A stretch of DNA of 7,347 nucleotides from CADEEV01 sp964442185 (GTDB taxonomy: Bacteria; Acidobacteriota; Vicinamibacteria; Fen-336), in the NCBI GenBank assembly GCA_964442185.1, contig CAYTWT010000366.1:1-7347 (forward strand). The letters are read 5' to 3'. The notes beneath the pieces are model-generated. The model was not told the origin of the DNA, searched no databases, and saw only the letters and a list, made by a program, of their open reading frames with translations. Positions 4,865-7,347 of this stretch are shown here, one piece after another. Positions within the stretch are counted from its first letter, which is position 1. Every line of letters starts with the position of its first letter. Position numbers and translations under genes: made by a program.

Positions 4865-6775
4865 TTGCCCACCGACCTGCGCGCCTGGACGGTCCGCGAC
4901 GCGATCGATCTCTACAACGTCCACGGCTGGGGCCGCGACTTCTTCTCCGTGAACGAGGCCGGCCACGTCGAGGTGACGCCTGCGGGCCCCGGCTCGCCAA
5001 AGATCGACCTCAAGGAGCTGGTCGACGACCTGCGCAGCCGCGGCTGCAACGTCCCGCTGCTGATCCGCTTCTCCGACATCCTGCGCACCCGCGTCCAGCA
5101 ACTGTGCGGCTCGTTCCAACAGGCGATCGTGGAGAACGACTACCGCGGCAGCTATCGGGGCGTCTACCCGATCAAGGTGAACCAGCAGCGGCACGTGGTC
5201 GAGGAGTTGATCGAGTACGGGAAGCCCTACAACCTGGGACTGGAGGCCGGCTCGAAGCCGGAGCTGCTGGTGGCGCTGGCGCTGCAGGACAACCCTGAGG
5301 CCCTGATCCTGTGCAACGGCTACAAGGACAAGGCCTACATCGAGACGGCGCTGCTCGCGCGCAAGCTCGGCCGGCAGGTGGTGATCACGATGGACCGCCT
5401 TGGCGAGCTGGACACGATCCTGATGGCCTCGCGTGAGCTCGACATCCGGCCCGTGATCGGGGTGCGCGCGCGGCTTTCGACCAAGGGCGCCGGCAAGTGG
5501 GTCGAGTCGACCGGTGATCGCTCCAAGTTCGGTCTGACGACGGCCGAGATGGTGGCGACGGTGGAGCGGCTGAGCGCCGAGGGTATGCTCGACTGCCTGC
5601 AGCTGCTGCACTTCCACATCGGCTCCCAGATCACGGCGATCCGCGCCATCAAGGACGCGCTGCAGGAGGCAGGCCGCATCTTCGTGGAGCTGTATGCGCT
5701 CGGCGCCAAGATGCGCTACGTGGACTGCGGCGGCGGCCTGGGCGTCGACTACGACGGCAGCCAGACGAACTTCCATTCCTCCGTGAACTACACGCTGCAG
5801 GAGTACGCAGCCGACGTGGTGAGCCAGATGGCCGAGGCGTGCAACGCCAAGGGCGTGCCGCATCCGGATATCGTCACGGAATCGGGCCGAGCGCTCGTGG
5901 CCCACCACTCGGTGCTGATCTTCAACGTCCTCGGCTCGAACGAGATCCTGATCGGCCAGCTCCCCGCGTCGCTGGAGCAGGGCGAACACCGGATCATCCA
6001 ACGGCTCTACGAGACCTACGACGGCATCAGCCGCAAGAACTTCCTGGAGGCCTATCACGACACGCTGCAGCTCAAGGAAGAAGGCATCACCGCCTTCAAC
6101 CTCGGCGTGCTCGACCTCAAGCAGCGCGCCCGCGTCGAGCAGATCTTCTGGGCGACCTGCGAGCGGATCCTCAAGATCGTGCGCGAGCTGCCTTACGTAC
6201 CCGACGATCTCGAGGCCCTGGAGAAGCAGCTCAGCGACACCTACTATTGCAACTTCTCGCTGTTCCAGTCGCTGCCCGACCACTGGGCCGTGCGGCAGCT
6301 CTTCCCCACCATGCCGATCGATCGCCTGAACAAGGCGCCCACCCGCCGCGCGGTGCTCGCCGACCTGACCTGCGACAGCGACGGCAAGATGGACGAGTTC
6401 ATCGACCTGAAGGACGTCAAGCACTTCCTCGAGCTGCATTCGCCCAACGGCGAGCCGTACTACATCGCGAGCTTTCTGGTGGGCGCCTATCAGGAGATCC
6501 TGGGCGATCTGCACAACCTGTTCGGCGACACCGACGCGGTCCACGTCCGGCTCGACGGCGACGACTACCGCGTCGACCACGTCGTCGAGGGCGATTCGGT
6601 CACAGAGGTCCTGGCATACGTGCAGTACTCGAAGGACGACCTGGTCTCGAGAGTGCGCCGCGCCGTCGAGGACGCACTTCGCGAAAAGCGCCTCACCCCC
6701 GCGGAGTCGGGCCGTTTGATGCGCCGCTACGAAGAAGCCCTCGATGGCTACACGTACCTGAGCGTCAACGACTGA
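4865..6775 (+). CDS. speA: Biosynthetic arginine decarboxylase (PLP-dependent)
   Basis: A 636-residue enzyme (E. coli SpeA is 658) that converts arginine to agmatine and CO2, the entry to putrescine synthesis by the agmatine route. The fold is the alanine-racemase-like TIM barrel plus beta domain. Key sites are visible. The PLP Schiff-base lysine is K104 in VYPIKVNQ, followed by LGLEAGSKPELL. HFHIGSQ is at 249-255, the phosphate-binding GGGLGVDYDG is at 289-298, and ESGRA is at 339-343. The active-site cysteine is C503 in LTCDSDG, supplied across the dimer. NFSLFQSLPDHWAVRQLFP and FLVGAYQEILGDLHNLFGDTDAVHV are near-identical to the family. The start is taken as TTG 4865, two bases after the lipoprotein stop. 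No in-frame ATG lies near, and alignment to SpeA starts soon after. No Shine-Dalgarno is evident, so reinitiation from the preceding gene is likely. No agmatinase or agmatine deiminase gene is in the window. Confidence 0.97.
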   Translation: MPTDLRAWTVRDAIDLYNVHGWGRDFFSVNEAGHVEVTPAGPGSPKIDLKELVDDLRSRGCNVPLLIRFSDILRTRVQQLCGSFQQAIVENDYRGSYRGVYPIKVNQQRHVVEELIEYGKPYNLGLEAGSKPELLVALALQDNPEALILCNGYKDKAYIETALLARKLGRQVVITMDRLGELDTILMASRELDIRPVIGVRARLSTKGAGKWVESTGDRSKFGLTTAEMVATVERLSAEGMLDCLQLLHFHIGSQITAIRAIKDALQEAGRIFVELYALGAKMRYVDCGGGLGVDYDGSQTNFHSSVNYTLQEYAADVVSQMAEACNAKGVPHPDIVTESGRALVAHHSVLIFNVLGSNEILIGQLPASLEQGEHRIIQRLYETYDGISRKNFLEAYHDTLQLKEEGITAFNLGVLDLKQRARVEQIFWATCERILKIVRELPYVPDDLEALEKQLSDTYYCNFSLFQSLPDHWAVRQLFPTMPIDRLNKAPTRRAVLADLTCDSDGKMDEFIDLKDVKHFLELHSPNGEPYYIASFLVGAYQEILGDLHNLFGDTDAVHVRLDGDDYRVDHVVEGDSVTEVLAYVQYSKDDLVSRVRRAVEDALREKRLTPAESGRLMRRYEEALDGYTYLSVND

Positions 6776-6780
6776 CGGCT

Positions 6781-6786
6781 AGGAAG
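6781..6786 (+). promoter_or_regulatory. Shine-Dalgarno (AGGAAG) for the DUF4440-like gene
   Basis: AGGAAG lies nine bases before the ATG at 6796, in the 20-base gap after the speA stop. It supports ATG 6796 over the long open frame that extends upstream through speA. Confidence 0.55.
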
Positions 6787-6795
6787 CTCGACGCG

Positions 6796-7170
6796 ATGGC
6801 TGATCTCACGACCATGCTGATCGAGATGGAGCGGCAGTGGGCTTCGGCCTACGTGGAGCAGGACCCGATGCCGCTCGAGGCGATCATCGCCGACGATTTC
6901 GTGGGGATCGAAAGCGACGGTAGCGTCTACGACAAGAAGGCGCTGCTCCTCCAAGTCGCCTCGCCCAAGGCGAAGCTGCTCTCGAACGAAGTCGGCGACG
7001 TGAAGCTGCGCTTCTTCGGCGACGTAGCGGTGCTCCAGGGCAGCGAAAGCTTCACGCGCAGGGCCGGCGGCAAGCTCGAGACGGGCCGTTTCGTCTGGAC
7101 CGACGTGATGGCGAAACGCGCAGGCCGCTGGCAGATCGTGTCGGCGCAGGACAACGAGGTCGGGCCCTAG
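6796..7170 (+). CDS. DUF4440 / SnoaL-like (NTF2-fold) protein
   Basis: A 124-residue protein, the usual size for a single NTF2-like cone fold, with no signal peptide. The pattern follows DUF4440. An N-terminal helix with W15 (EMERQWASAYVEQD) leads to LEAIIADDFVGIESDGSVYDKKALL (27-51). Then come strands VGDVKLRFFGDVAVLQGSESF (66-86) and RFVWTDVMAKRAGRWQIVSAQDNEV (98-122), with the typical W-Q-I-V-x-x-Q ending. The family includes ketosteroid-isomerase-like enzymes and many ligand-binding proteins without known activity, so no reaction can be assigned. It follows speA by 20 bases with its own Shine-Dalgarno and is probably the last gene of that transcript. The stop codon TAG (7168-7170) interlocks with the stop of the convergent minus-strand gene, leaving no room for a separate terminator. 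Confidence 0.88.
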   Translation: MADLTTMLIEMERQWASAYVEQDPMPLEAIIADDFVGIESDGSVYDKKALLLQVASPKAKLLSNEVGDVKLRFFGDVAVLQGSESFTRRAGGKLETGRFVWTDVMAKRAGRWQIVSAQDNEVGP

Positions 7171-7347
7171 CCCTCCCGCAGCTCCGGGTCCTGGGCTCTC
7201 AGTTGAGCACGGATCGCGGCCGGCAGCGGCAACGACTTTCGGGCCGTGAAGTCGTAGTAGACGAGCGTCTTCTTCGCCTCGGCCACGAGGCGTTCGCTCG
7301 CGCGCTCCGCCACGCGGAACTCCATCACGAACGACGCTCGCCGAAGC
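7167..7347 (-). CDS. Acyl-CoA thioesterase, YbgC/FcbC (hotdog) family, C-terminal part (truncated by window edge)
   Basis: Reading the minus strand from the window edge gives 59 residues ending in TAG (complement of 7167-7169). It starts RRASFVMEFRVAERASERLVAEAKKTLVYYDFTARKSLPLP and ends AAIRAQLRAQDPELREG. This is the C-terminal half of a 4-hydroxybenzoyl-CoA/YbgC-type hotdog thioesterase. The S-F-x-M-E-F-x-V strand, the LVAEAKKTLVYYDF strand and the closing K-S-x-P-L-P-x-x-I-R turn are characteristic. The N-terminal catalytic motif (D-x-x-G-H/Y-N) lies outside the window. Such enzymes hydrolyse short or aromatic acyl-CoA or acyl-ACP thioesters; the substrate is unknown. It converges on the DUF4440-like gene with a two-base overlap at the stops. 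It was identified by direct translation. Confidence 0.85.
   Translation of the reverse strand, partial: LRRASFVMEFRVAERASERLVAEAKKTLVYYDFTARKSLPLPAAIRAQLRAQDPELREG

Noticed and set aside
4637..6580. Long open frame on the minus strand (647 codons) antisense to speA
   Set aside because: It is a GC-rich shadow of speA. The translation is low-complexity (Val/Leu/Ala/Gln/His/Arg-rich) with no family motif, while the plus strand carries unmistakable SpeA motifs throughout.
5839..6795. Upstream extension of the DUF4440 frame through speA
   Set aside because: It is an out-of-frame Arg/Pro-rich shadow. A Shine-Dalgarno at 6781-6786 and the family start support ATG 6796.
1..7347. Mobile elements, CRISPR arrays, tRNA/rRNA genes and riboswitches
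   Set aside because: No transposase, direct-repeat array, cloverleaf-like sequence or leader region long enough for a riboswitch was seen. No gap between genes exceeds 22 bases.

Overview
This is a compact stretch of bacterial chromosome with high GC content and strong GC preference at third codon positions. It has almost no intergenic DNA. Coding sequence fills the whole window except gaps of 2-22 bases, and several neighbouring genes share bases between stop and start. The contents are chromosomal: no mobile element, CRISPR array, tRNA or rRNA is visible. A lipobox-bearing lipoprotein, long-form SpeA arginine decarboxylase and PduO-type adenosyltransferase fit a GC-rich Gram-negative lineage such as Acidobacteriota, Myxococcota or a related deltaproteobacterial-type group. 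That placement is an inference; nothing here fixes the taxon.

Region 1 (1-1085, plus strand) is an overlapping run: the C-terminal end of a YgfZ/GcvT-like folate-binding Fe-S assembly protein, then a PduO-type cob(I)alamin adenosyltransferase (180 aa), then an unrecognised 82-residue alpha-helical protein. The genes are joined by ATGA and GTGA overlaps. Region 2 (1103-1567, minus strand) is a 154-residue protein with one N-terminal membrane segment and an unrecognised soluble domain. It converges on region 1 with 17 bases between stops and diverges from region 3 with 22 bases between starts.

Region 3 (1590-3109, plus) is a HAD-superfamily phosphatase/phosphomutase-like enzyme with a TTG start, followed with a one-base overlap by an SDR oxidoreductase. 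The SDR keeps a full catalytic tetrad but lacks the usual NNAG motif. Region 4 (3132-3816, plus) is a tight pair: a 77-residue protein of unknown function overlapping a MNT/AbiEii-like (DUF6036-like) nucleotidyltransferase fold protein. Region 5 (3813-7170, plus) holds a lipoprotein fusing a SurA-N-like helical region to a DsbA-like thioredoxin domain, then biosynthetic arginine decarboxylase SpeA, then a DUF4440/SnoaL-like protein. A good sigma70-type promoter lies inside the end of the nucleotidyltransferase gene, with its -10 only six bases before the lipoprotein ATG. This suggests region 5 can start from a leaderless mRNA. Region 6 (7167-7347, minus) is the C-terminal end of a YbgC/FcbC-like hotdog acyl-CoA thioesterase, whose stop interlocks with that of the DUF4440 gene.

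Most of the window is housekeeping. I did not find a clear new multi-gene system. The best candidates for undescribed biology are the overlapping 77-aa/nucleotidyltransferase pair, the 82-aa partner of the adenosyltransferase, the membrane-anchored 154-aa protein, and the leaderless promoter architecture.
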